Source: Amycolatopsis oliviviridis
GTDB taxonomy: Bacteria; Actinomycetota; Actinomycetes; Mycobacteriales; Pseudonocardiaceae
DNA: 64,000 bases
Assembly: GCF_014654365.1 (NCBI RefSeq)
Contig: NZ_BNAY01000010.1
Coordinates: forward strand, 1 to 64,000
Direction: 5' to 3'
Under the pieces are notes generated by a model. It was not told where the DNA came from. It saw only the letters and a list, made by a program, of their open reading frames with translations, and did no database searches. The stretch's first letter is position 1; each line of letters begins with the position of its first letter. Of this stretch, positions 57,123 through 64,000 are shown one piece after another. A program made the position numbers and the translations under genes.

Positions 57123-58219
57123 ACCGGGTGGTGCGCCTGCTGCTCGTCGACGCGTGCCTGATCGCCGTCGCCGCGATCGACGCGGGACTGGGCCGGGCCG
57201 AACCACTGGCGTTCGGCGCCGCGCTGGTGGCCCTCGCCATCCTGCCGCTCCGCCGCCGGTGGCCGGTCTTCGTCTTCGCCGTCACCCTGCCCGCCCTCGC
57301 GATCTCGGGTTCGGTCATCGCGACGCTCATCGCCCTCTATTCGGTGGCATTGCTGCGTTCGAACCGGTATCTGCTCGTCGGCTGCGGTGTGCTGGCCACC
57401 GCCGGTTACGTGTTCCCCGGCCTCGATCTGCGGTTCGAGGAAACCGACATGCTCACCGTCATCTACGCGGTCATCACCCCGGCCGCGCCGATCTTCCTCG
57501 GCAGGCTGGTGCACACCCAGCGCGAACTCACCCTGCGGCTGGACGACATCCGGCAGGCCCGTGCGCACGAACGGATCCTCGACGCCCAGGCCGTCCTCGC
57601 CAAGGAACGCACCCAGCTGGCCCGCGAAATGCACGACGTCGTTTCGCACCAGGTCAGCCTGATCGCCGTCCAGGCGGGCGCGCTCAGCGTGTCGACCACG
57701 GACCCGAACGCGAAAACCGCCGCCGAGAACGTCCGGAAGCTGTCGGTCGACACCCTCGACGAGTTGCGCCACATGGTGAACCTGCTGCGGGCCTCCGGCA
57801 GTTCCACCACCGAGCTGATGCCGCAGCCGACGCTGTCCGACCTCGACCGCCTGATCGCCGGGAGCGGTATCGAGACGCGGCGGACCGGGACGGCGCCGGA
57901 CGGCATCGACACGGCCGTCCAGCGCACGATCTACCGGACCATCCAGGAAGCACTGACCAATGTGCGCAAACACGCGCCGGGCAGCACCGCGACCGTGGAC
58001 ATCGCGCACGACGGCACCGATCTCACGGTGACCGTCGGCAATACCCCCGCGACCCGGCCGAACCTCACGTTGCCCAGCGCGCGTCATGGCCTGCTCGGGC
58101 TTCAGGAACGCGCGGCGTTGCTGGGCGGCACCGTCGTCACCGACGCGCTCCCCGACGGCGGATTCCGCCTGCGGTTGCGGCTGCCCCTCAGCGGTCAGCG
58201 GAGCCGACCGGCCTCCTGA
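57119..58219 (+). CDS. NarL-family histidine kinase
   Basis: A 366-residue sensor kinase: four to five membrane helices (to about 140), HisKA_3 dimerisation helix with the phospho-His in REMHDVVSHQVSLIAV, and a HATPase domain (EALTNVRKHAPG, HGLLGLQERAALLGG). Starts at GTG 57119 within the response regulator's stop. The signal is probably membrane-associated; the target genes cannot be seen. Confidence 0.93.
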   Translation: MNRVVRLLLVDACLIAVAAIDAGLGRAEPLAFGAALVALAILPLRRRWPVFVFAVTLPALAISGSVIATLIALYSVALLRSNRYLLVGCGVLATAGYVFPGLDLRFEETDMLTVIYAVITPAAPIFLGRLVHTQRELTLRLDDIRQARAHERILDAQAVLAKERTQLAREMHDVVSHQVSLIAVQAGALSVSTTDPNAKTAAENVRKLSVDTLDELRHMVNLLRASGSSTTELMPQPTLSDLDRLIAGSGIETRRTGTAPDGIDTAVQRTIYRTIQEALTNVRKHAPGSTATVDIAHDGTDLTVTVGNTPATRPNLTLPSARHGLLGLQERAALLGGTVVTDALPDGGFRLRLRLPLSGQRSRPAS

Positions 58220-58310
58220 CCGAGACTTTTCGGGCAACCTCGCCGCGACGAACGGGCAATTCCGGGTCGATCGGGGAATCACGGGCAGGCCGCGCGTACT
58301 TGAATCGATC

Positions 58311-59261
58311 ATGGTCACCCTCCGCCCGCTCGCCTCGTCCGATCTCCTCGTGTCCCCGCTGTGCCTGGGCGGGAACGTGTTCGGCTGGACCGCCGACGAA
58401 GCGGCGTCCTTCGCGGTGCTCGACACCTACCACCGTGCGGGCGGCAACTTCGTGGACACCGCCGACTCGTACATGTACCACTTCCCCGGCAACGAGCCGG
58501 GCCAGTCCGAGACCATCATCGGCAAGTGGCTCGCCGCCCGCCGCAACCGCGACGAGGTCGTCGTGGCCACGAAGGTCGGCGACCACCCCGGGTTCAAGGG
58601 CCTCGCGCCGGCGAACATCAAGGCCGCCGCCGAGGAGTCCTTGCGACGGCTCGGCACCGACCGCATCGACCTCTACTACACCCACTTCGACGACGAGTCC
58701 GTCCCGGTCGAGGACATCGTCACCGCGCTCGACGACCTCGTGAAGGCGGGCAAGGTCCGCGCGATCGCGACGTCCAACATCAGCCCGGAGCGCCTTTCCG
58801 CCTCGCTGGCCTTCTCCGCCCGGGAGGGCCTCGCCCGCTACGTCGCGCTACAGCCGCAGTACAACCTCGTCTCGCGCGACACCTACGAGGGCGAGCGGCG
58901 GGACATCGTGCGACGTGAAGGGCTGGCCTGCGTCCCGTACTTCGCGCTCGCTTCCGGTTTCCTGACCGGCAAGTACCGGCCGGGGCAGACCGTCGAGAAC
59001 ATCCGCAATCTGCCCGGCCTCGCCGGCGGGTACGCCGACACCGAACGCGGCGTGAAGGTCCTCGCCACCTTGGAAGAGGTCGCGACGGCCCGGGGCGTGG
59101 AGATGGCGACCGTCGCGGTGGCCTGGCTGGCTCAGCAGCCCACGGTCACCGCGCCGATCGCCTCGGCCCGTACGGTCGAGCAGTTGCCGGCCTTGCTCGC
59201 CCTGTTCGATCTGCGACTCTCCGACGTCGAACTCCGTACCCTGACCGAAGCCTCGTCCTGA
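58311..59261 (+). CDS. aldo/keto reductase
   Basis: A 316-residue TIM-barrel NADPH reductase. It has FVDTADSYMYHF with the catalytic Asp and Tyr, Lys of VVATKVGDH, TSNISPERL, LQPQYNLVSR and the C-terminal cofactor segment IASARTVEQL. Intact, unlike the relic at 13793. Substrate unknown. Confidence 0.9.
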   Translation: MVTLRPLASSDLLVSPLCLGGNVFGWTADEAASFAVLDTYHRAGGNFVDTADSYMYHFPGNEPGQSETIIGKWLAARRNRDEVVVATKVGDHPGFKGLAPANIKAAAEESLRRLGTDRIDLYYTHFDDESVPVEDIVTALDDLVKAGKVRAIATSNISPERLSASLAFSAREGLARYVALQPQYNLVSRDTYEGERRDIVRREGLACVPYFALASGFLTGKYRPGQTVENIRNLPGLAGGYADTERGVKVLATLEEVATARGVEMATVAVAWLAQQPTVTAPIASARTVEQLPALLALFDLRLSDVELRTLTEASS

Positions 59262-59272
59262 TCAGCTCGCGG

Positions 59273-59638
59273 TCACCGCGGTCCGTAGAGCACGACGGTG
59301 TTTCCCCAGGGATCGCGCGCCACGGCCCGGACCTCGTGCGGGCCACGCTCCGGCTGCCGGACCACGGATCCACCGCGCTCGACGATCGCGGCCACCGCCG
59401 CGGCCACGTCGGGGACCTTGAAAGACGCCGCGGGGACGCCGCCGGTGACGTCCTCCGCGGGACCGGCGAGAGCCAGCGTGGTGCCGCCCGCGTCCAGGGC
59501 GGCGTAGCGGTCGCCGTCCACGAATTTCGTCTCCAGCCCGAGAGCGGTGGAGTAGAACCGCACGGCGGCGTCGACGTCCGCCACCGGGTGCAGCACGTTC
59601 CCGATCCTGGCCGGGTCGACCTTCGCGTTTTCGCTCAT
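59273..59638 (-). CDS. VOC-family protein
   Basis: A 121-residue glyoxalase/bleomycin-resistance-fold protein (LHPVADVDAAVRFYSTALG, RAVARDPWGNTVVLYG). The last metal-ligand Glu position is Leu (VVLYG), so metal binding may be incomplete. It converges with the aldo/keto reductase, 11 bases apart. Confidence 0.85.
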   Translation of the reverse strand: MSENAKVDPARIGNVLHPVADVDAAVRFYSTALGLETKFVDGDRYAALDAGGTTLALAGPAEDVTGGVPAASFKVPDVAAAVAAIVERGGSVVRQPERGPHEVRAVARDPWGNTVVLYGPR

Positions 59639-59727
59639 GCGGCGACCGTAGCGGTATTCACTCGTGGGCGGCTGAGATGTCGGTACCGGTGGTCGCTCAC
59701 ACGCCGACCGGTGGTGACGAGCGAGGT

Positions 59728-59770
59728 GAAGGGGACTTTCCCCTCATCGCACGAGCGGAAAGTCCCCTTC
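59728..59770. repeat. intergenic inverted repeat 1 (GAAGGGGACTTTCC family)
   Basis: Arms GAAGGGGACTTTCC (59728-59741) and its complement (59757-59770), 15-base loop. The same stem sequence recurs at 60038-60084. The spacer 59639-60180 has no gene; its translated frames are repeat-derived. Confidence 0.85.
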
Positions 59771-59815
59771 GCATCGGGTCTTGCGGCCCGCAGGGGTGAC
59801 CGGGGACTGGGAAGC

Positions 59816-59838
59816 GTCCCGAACGCCACGTTCGGGAC
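59816..59838. repeat. intergenic inverted repeat 2
   Basis: Arms GTCCCGAAC (59816-59824) and GTTCGGGAC (59830-59838), five-base loop. Different stem sequence from its neighbours. Confidence 0.75.
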
Positions 59839-59949
59839 ACCGGCGAAGGCAAGCGAGCGTCGGCGCGGTGGTCGCGAGTGGCGAATGGGGTTATTGAGGG
59901 GTAAGGCAAAGGTGGCGTGGCCCTGGCTGCCCCATCTGCCGGTTTCGGA

Positions 59950-60006
59950 GTGTTGTGAAAGCCACTTTCGCAACGTTGAGCGTTGTGAAAGTGGCTTTCA
60001 CAACAC
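59950..60006. repeat. intergenic inverted repeat 3 (GTTGTGAAAGCCACTTTC)
   Basis: Twenty-base perfect arms (core GTTGTGAAAGCCACTTTC at 59952-59969, complement at 59987-60004), 17-base loop containing a smaller GCAAC/GTTG pairing. Confidence 0.85.
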
Positions 60007-60037
60007 CGGCGAACCTCAGCCGCCCGCAGGACCCGTG

Positions 60038-60084
60038 GCGAAGGGGACTTTCCGCCTATGTGATGAGCGGAAAGTCCCCTTCGC
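60038..60084. repeat. intergenic inverted repeat 4 (GAAGGGGACTTTCC family)
   Basis: Eighteen-base perfect arms GCGAAGGGGACTTTCCGC (60038-60055) and complement (60067-60084), 11-base loop; shares its 14-base core with repeat 1. Confidence 0.85.
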
Positions 60085-60180
60085 CGCACTCGCGTCTCCC
60101 GAACACCAGTCCGTCAAGACAATTGCCCTGCCCCCTCAAACAGACCCGAATCGCCACTAACGACCCACCAGGCTCTCGCA

Positions 60181-60834
60181 TCAGCGCACGAGCCCGGATT
60201 CCCAAGCCCACACGGCGATTTCGGTGCGGTTGCGGGCCGCGATCTTGCGCTGGATCGAGGCGAGATGGGTCTTCACCGTCGACAGGGAGATCGTCAGCTC
60301 GTCGGTGATCTCGGCGTTCGTCCGCCCCCGCGCGATGGCCTTGGCGACGTCGAGTTCGCGCTGGGTCAGCGCGGGATCGGCACGGCGGGCGCGCCGCCGG
60401 GCCGAGGTGGCGGTGAAATGGGCCAGCAGCCGGGTGGTGATCGACGGCGAGACCAGCGCTTCCCCGTTCGCGGCCGCGTGCACCGCCTCCACCAGCAGAC
60501 CGGGACCGGCGTCCTTGAGGAGGAAACCGCAGGCGCCGGCGCACAAGGCCTCGTGCACCAGTTCGTCGAGGTCGAAAGTGGTGACGACCAAGACCCGCAA
60601 CGGGTCTTCGACGTCGGGGCCGGCCAGTCGCCGGGTGGCGGCGAGACCGTCGACCAGCGGCATGCGGATGTCCATCAGCGTGACGTCCGGGCGCAGCCGC
60701 TGAGCCAGCCGGACCGCTTGCTCGCCGTTCTCGGCCTCGCCGACCACTTCCAGCCCGGGCACCCGCTCCAGGATCAGCCGGAAACCCGTGCGTACCAAGG
60801 CCTGGTCGTCGGCCAGCAGGACTCGCAATGTCAC
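60181..60834 (-). CDS. NarL-type response regulator
   Basis: A 217-residue regulator: VLLADDQALVR, phosphoacceptor Asp in VTLMDIRMPLVDG, VVTTFDLDE, LLKD, and a LuxR HTH (ALTQRELDVAKAIARGRTNAEI). GTG 60834 overlaps the kinase stop (GTGA). Partner of the kinase at 60831. Confidence 0.93.
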   Translation of the reverse strand: MTLRVLLADDQALVRTGFRLILERVPGLEVVGEAENGEQAVRLAQRLRPDVTLMDIRMPLVDGLAATRRLAGPDVEDPLRVLVVTTFDLDELVHEALCAGACGFLLKDAGPGLLVEAVHAAANGEALVSPSITTRLLAHFTATSARRRARRADPALTQRELDVAKAIARGRTNAEITDELTISLSTVKTHLASIQRKIAARNRTEIAVWAWESGLVR

Positions 60835-62063
60835 CGCGCGGATCCTCCTTCCGGTACCGAGGCGGCCGAAACGCCGCCCGGCAAAGGCAGTTCGGCGAGG
60901 ACTCGCCAACCTCGCTCACCGTGTGCCCCGGCGGTCAGCGTGCCGTCCAGCGCCGCGATCCGCTCGGCCATCCCGATCAGGCCGTAGCCGCCCGGCGACC
61001 GGCGCACCCGGCCGGGCCGGAGCCCGTCGTTGCCGACCTCGACCCGGAGGCACCGGCGGCCGTCGACCGGCTCGACCAGCACGGTGACGTGGCGGGCGTC
61101 GGGCGCGTGCCTGCGCGCGTTGTTCAGCGATTCGAGGACGACGCGGTGGACGGTGGACACCGTTTCCGGCGCGACCGCGAGTTCGGCGAGCCCGTCCGCC
61201 AGCCGCAGCGTGACACTTTCGTCGTCGCCGACCGCCGCTTCGATGGTCTCCACCAAGCCGCCCACGGTGACCTGCGACGCGAGTTCGGGGCTGCGCAACA
61301 TCATGACCAGCCGCCGCACCGCACCGAGGGCTTCCGCGCCCGCGTGCTCGATCTCCTTGATCAGCTCCTGTTCCGGCCCGTCCGCGAGGACGACGCCGGC
61401 GGCCTGCGTGCGGACCACGACTCCGGTGATGTGGTGCGCGACCAGATCGTGCAGTTCCCGGGCGAGGGCGAGCCGCTCCCGGTCGCGAGCCGCGGCCAGC
61501 GCCGCGTCACGGCGGGCTTCGCCGTCCCGCAGTATCAGCCCGACGATCACGCTGCATCCCCACAGCAGAGCCCACACCACCGCGATGGACAGCGTCGTGA
61601 ACGTATCGGCGAAACGCAGGACCGGGGCCGCGGCCATGGTCAGCCCGCCGAGCACCGCGAGCACGGCGGCGTGACCACGGGGCAGCCGGTGACACGCGGA
61701 CCCGACCAGGATCGCCAGCGCCAGCGCCTCGGCGTCACCGCTCGGTGCCGCGGCCGGTTCGACCAGGAAACCCACCGCGCTGCAAGCCAGTGAAAGCGCG
61801 ATCCCCGACGACGTCAACGCCGCTGTCCGCGCCGGGAAACGGCGCCGCAGCAACGCGAACACGCCCAGCGCCAGGCCGGCCGTGAAGTAGAGGATCTCGC
61901 CCGCCGGGGGCGGACCGGCCAAGATCAGGCGCCGCACCAGCTGTTCGATGTTCAGCCCGGCCAGCACCACGACCTCGGCGATCACCAGACCGCGACCGGG
62001 CGGCGGGGTGGCGGTCGGAAGCACGCGGCCGTCCTTCCTGTTCGCTCGTCCGGTGATCATCAT
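60831..62063 (-). CDS. NarL-family histidine kinase
   Basis: A 410-residue sensor kinase: about six membrane helices, HisKA_3 with phospho-His in RELHDLVAHHITGVVV, and HATPase (LESLNNARRHAPD, GYGLIGMAERIAALDG). Together with 60181 it is the second two-component system of the window. An ATG pair (MM) begins the frame. Confidence 0.93.
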   Translation of the reverse strand: MMITGRANRKDGRVLPTATPPPGRGLVIAEVVVLAGLNIEQLVRRLILAGPPPAGEILYFTAGLALGVFALLRRRFPARTAALTSSGIALSLACSAVGFLVEPAAAPSGDAEALALAILVGSACHRLPRGHAAVLAVLGGLTMAAAPVLRFADTFTTLSIAVVWALLWGCSVIVGLILRDGEARRDAALAAARDRERLALARELHDLVAHHITGVVVRTQAAGVVLADGPEQELIKEIEHAGAEALGAVRRLVMMLRSPELASQVTVGGLVETIEAAVGDDESVTLRLADGLAELAVAPETVSTVHRVVLESLNNARRHAPDARHVTVLVEPVDGRRCLRVEVGNDGLRPGRVRRSPGGYGLIGMAERIAALDGTLTAGAHGERGWRVLAELPLPGGVSAASVPEGGSAR

Positions 62064-62082
62064 GCCTCAGCGATGACAGGGG

Positions 62083-62117
62083 CGCCGGGTGTGCCGGATG
62101 ATCCGGCACACCCGGCG
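62083..62117. terminator. terminator palindrome, 17-bp arms
   Basis: Arms CGCCGGGTGTGCCGGAT (62083-62099) and complement (62101-62117) around one central base, between the stop of the hydrolase gene and the start of the kinase gene. It probably ends the hydrolase transcript. Confidence 0.75.
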
Positions 62118-62128
62118 TCCCCGGTGTT

Positions 62129-63592
62129 TCATCGTGGTTCGGCCGCGCACGCGAGGTCGTGCTTCGGGCGCTCGCCCGTCAGCAGGAAGGTGGTCGCCGC
62201 CGTGTCGGCGCACTTGTTGCCGACGTAGGGATAGACGCCGTGCCCGCCCGCGTCGACGGTGACCAACCGGGCCCGGTCGCCGAACGCGCGCCGCAGCTTC
62301 TCGGCACCCGCCAGCGGTGTCGCCGGGTCACGCTGGTTCTGCAGCATCAGCACGTTGGACGGACCCCGGTCGCCGACGCGCACCGGCGGGTCGGCCGGAG
62401 CGGACCAGAACGCGCAGGGCTGGACGTTGGCACCGGCGGCGCCGAACATCGGATGGCGGAGCCGGTCGATCGCGACGGTGCGCTGGTAGGTGCCCACCGA
62501 TCCGGGCCATCGGGAGTCGTTGCAGATCATGTAGTAGCGGCCGGAGACCAGGTTTTCGATCCCGGGCGGAGCGTCCGGACCCATCGGTGGGAGCGGCTGA
62601 TCCTTGTCGAGCGCCTGCCAGATCTTGCCCACGAGCGGCATTCCCAAGTCATTGAAGAGGAAGCCGTAGGTCAACATCCGGAACGTCGGGCCGTCGACGT
62701 CGCGGACCGGCGCCTTGTCCAGCCGCGCGGCGAGGTCGAAGTACTTCGCGGTGACCTGCTCAGGGGTGCTGCCCAAACCGTAGGTGGCCGAGTTGGCCGC
62801 GGCGAATTTGGCGAAGTCCGGGAACCGGTCGTCGAAGCCCTGGGCGTACAGCCGGTCGTTCGCGTAGTCCCAGCCGTCCGGGCCCACGTTGCTGTCGAGC
62901 ATGATCCGGTCGCTGCGCTGCGGGTACAGCGTGGTGTAGACGGCGCCGAGGTGGGTGCCCCACGAGTAGCCGGCGAAGGAGATCTTCTTCTCGCCCAGCG
63001 CGGCCCGGATGCTGTCCATGTCCCGCGCGGTGTTCGCCGTGCTGACGTGCGGCAGCATCCACGCCGACTTCGAAGCGGCGCACTGCCGGGCGATGGCCTT
63101 CGACTGCTCCGCCCGCTTCGCCACGTCGGCGGCGTCGCGCGCATATGGCGGGACGTTGCCCACCGCGCTCTGCTCCGGCGTCAGGTCACAGGTCACCGGG
63201 GTGCTGTGCCCCATCCCGCGCGGGTCGAACCCGATCAGGTCGTAGCTGTCGAGCACGGCCTGTGGCATCTTCGCCGTCCTCAGGTCGGCGGGGAACTTCA
63301 GCCCGGCCGACGGGCCGCCCGGATTGGTGAGCAGCACGCCGCGACGCTGTCCCGGGTTCTTGCTCGCCAGGCGGGAGATCGCGATGTCAATCCGCTTGCC
63401 GCCCGGGTCGTCGTAGTCGAGCGGGACCTTGATCGTCGAACATTCCAGGCCGGGCGCGGCCGCATCCGCCGGACACGGCCCCCAGTTCACTGTCTCCGGC
63501 GACGCCTCCGGTGACGCACCAGCAGGCGCCGCCGCCGCGGCGGCGGCCGCCAGGATGGCGATCGCGAGCGCGATGGACCACGTCTTCCTCAT
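62129..63592 (-). CDS. secreted tripeptidyl-aminopeptidase-like alpha/beta hydrolase
   Basis: A 487-residue exported enzyme (signal peptide to about AGA, residue 26). The proline-iminopeptidase/SlpE-type fold shows NPGGPSAG (oxyanion), GFDPRGMGHS, the nucleophile Ser 210 in FAGYSWGTHLG, Asp in QNQRDPATPL and His in DAGGHGVYPY, and the C-terminal cysteine-containing cap (NKCADTAATTF). It removes N-terminal peptides outside the cell. AGAGGGG precedes the ATG. Confidence 0.9.
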   Translation of the reverse strand: MRKTWSIALAIAILAAAAAAAAPAGASPEASPETVNWGPCPADAAAPGLECSTIKVPLDYDDPGGKRIDIAISRLASKNPGQRRGVLLTNPGGPSAGLKFPADLRTAKMPQAVLDSYDLIGFDPRGMGHSTPVTCDLTPEQSAVGNVPPYARDAADVAKRAEQSKAIARQCAASKSAWMLPHVSTANTARDMDSIRAALGEKKISFAGYSWGTHLGAVYTTLYPQRSDRIMLDSNVGPDGWDYANDRLYAQGFDDRFPDFAKFAAANSATYGLGSTPEQVTAKYFDLAARLDKAPVRDVDGPTFRMLTYGFLFNDLGMPLVGKIWQALDKDQPLPPMGPDAPPGIENLVSGRYYMICNDSRWPGSVGTYQRTVAIDRLRHPMFGAAGANVQPCAFWSAPADPPVRVGDRGPSNVLMLQNQRDPATPLAGAEKLRRAFGDRARLVTVDAGGHGVYPYVGNKCADTAATTFLLTGERPKHDLACAAEPR

Positions 63593-63771
63593 CCGAGACC
63601 CCTCTTCCGATCTGTTGGCGAATCCCCATCCTGTTCACCGGACGGTGAACGCGCATCGAGCGCGGGAATGGTTCCGTCCTCGCCTTTGGTCGGCCAAAAG
63701 GACTAGCCCGAAGGAGCAGGAGGCGGGCGGGCAGGTGAGCAGGCCGGCGCCGGTACCGCGTGGGTCGGGGT

Positions 63772-63819
63772 GGTCGTGAGTGGTAAGTGTCGTTCTAACG
63801 GCACTTACCACTCACGACC
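63772..63819. terminator. terminator hairpin, 18-bp arms
   Basis: Arms GGTCGTGAGTGGTAAGTG (63772-63789) and complement (63802-63819). It lies directly after the stop of the acyl-CoA dehydrogenase (minus) and resembles the intergenic hairpins at 59.7-60.1 kb in style. Confidence 0.8.
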
Positions 63820-63828
63820 CACTCGCGC

Positions 63829-64000
63829 TCACAGCATCGCGTTCACGCCCGTGAGGTCGCGGCCGATCAGCAGCTTCTGCACCTGGCTGGTGCCTTCGTA
63901 CAAGGTCAGCACGCGGGCGTCGCGCAGGTACTTGCCGACCGGGAACTCGTCGATGAACCCGTAGCCGCCGAAGACCTGCAGGCAGTTGTTGCTGACCCGT
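63829..64000 (-). CDS. acyl-CoA dehydrogenase, C-terminal end
   Basis: The window ends inside this gene. The visible 56 residues (QVFGGYGFIDEFPVGKYLRDAR, LYEGTSQVQKLLIGR) are the FAD/subunit-contact end of a true acyl-CoA dehydrogenase. The start lies beyond base 64000. Confidence 0.9.
   Translation of the reverse strand, partial: RVSNNCLQVFGGYGFIDEFPVGKYLRDARVLTLYEGTSQVQKLLIGRDLTGVNAML

Noticed and set aside
59639..60180. Possible CRISPR array or genes in the repeat spacer
   Set aside because: Repeats are inverted, of different sequence and irregularly spaced; translated frames cover the stems only.

Overview
The window is a high-GC chromosomal segment from a filamentous actinomycete. The codon usage, frequent GTG starts, four-base ATGA/GTGA gene overlaps, SARP and LuxR regulators, a type VII secretion cassette and long intergenic hairpins without T-tracts all fit a Pseudonocardiales genome, most likely Amycolatopsis or a close relative. 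The genus is inferred from gene style, not from a marker gene. No rRNA, tRNA, CRISPR array or insertion sequence was found.

Left end (1-1030): a 5' piece of korB (2-oxoglutarate:ferredoxin oxidoreductase beta subunit) runs head-on into the 5' piece of an alpha/beta hydrolase on the other strand. Both genes lose their 3' parts at the same point, near base 300, which looks like a rearrangement breakpoint. At 1032-13694 lies a small-molecule cluster that I cannot assign to a known product. It has a DMT transporter, a GT4 glycosyltransferase, two class II aldolase-like/Nudix gene pairs in opposite orientation, a methyltransferase, a SARP activator, an MFS exporter, a HAD protein, a sarcosine-oxidase-like flavoenzyme, a SerC-like aminotransferase and a UDP-glucose dehydrogenase. 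Six of these genes (12227 down to 6600) form one tightly coupled minus-strand operon.

13700-23900: a MerR-type promoter in front of a decayed aldo/keto reductase, a metallophosphoesterase, a three-gene type VII secretion cassette (YbaB-like, EspC-like, large effector-like protein), a TetR/SDR pair with matching operators, a secreted tyrosine phosphatase, an OsmC protein, an aminotransferase remnant, an acyl-CoA-dehydrogenase-like flavoprotein, an HTH regulator and a secreted acid phosphatase.

23900-45300 is the most unusual part. It starts with a 1304-residue TPR-CHAT caspase-like protease encoded behind an unknown 325-residue protein. A divergent 683-residue unknown protein with two TTA codons follows. 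It meets, tail to tail with no gap, a packed seven-gene operon (37957 down to 31120) built around a Ycf46-type AAA+ ATPase and a coiled-coil protein with a membrane hairpin; the other products are unrecognised. Next come membrane and lipoprotein genes, a nucleosidase-HEAT fusion sharing a bidirectional operator-rich promoter with an NrtR-type Nudix regulator, and a membrane-anchored macro domain fused to a nucleotidyl-cyclase-like domain. I read this as a candidate stress or conflict island in which protease, AAA+ remodeller and nucleotide-signal modules sit together. That linkage is inference from adjacency.

45400-64000 is ordinary actinomycete content: secreted serine hydrolase, VOC proteins, an FG-GAP repeat protein, a GH15-CBM20 glucoamylase, methyltransferase, HNH-like protein, metallo-beta-lactamase-fold hydrolase, a quinone-oxidoreductase/TetR pair, two NarL-type two-component systems, an aldo/keto reductase, a secreted tripeptidyl-aminopeptidase-like hydrolase and the end of an acyl-CoA dehydrogenase. 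A 540-bp spacer at 59639-60180 holds a cluster of long inverted repeats.
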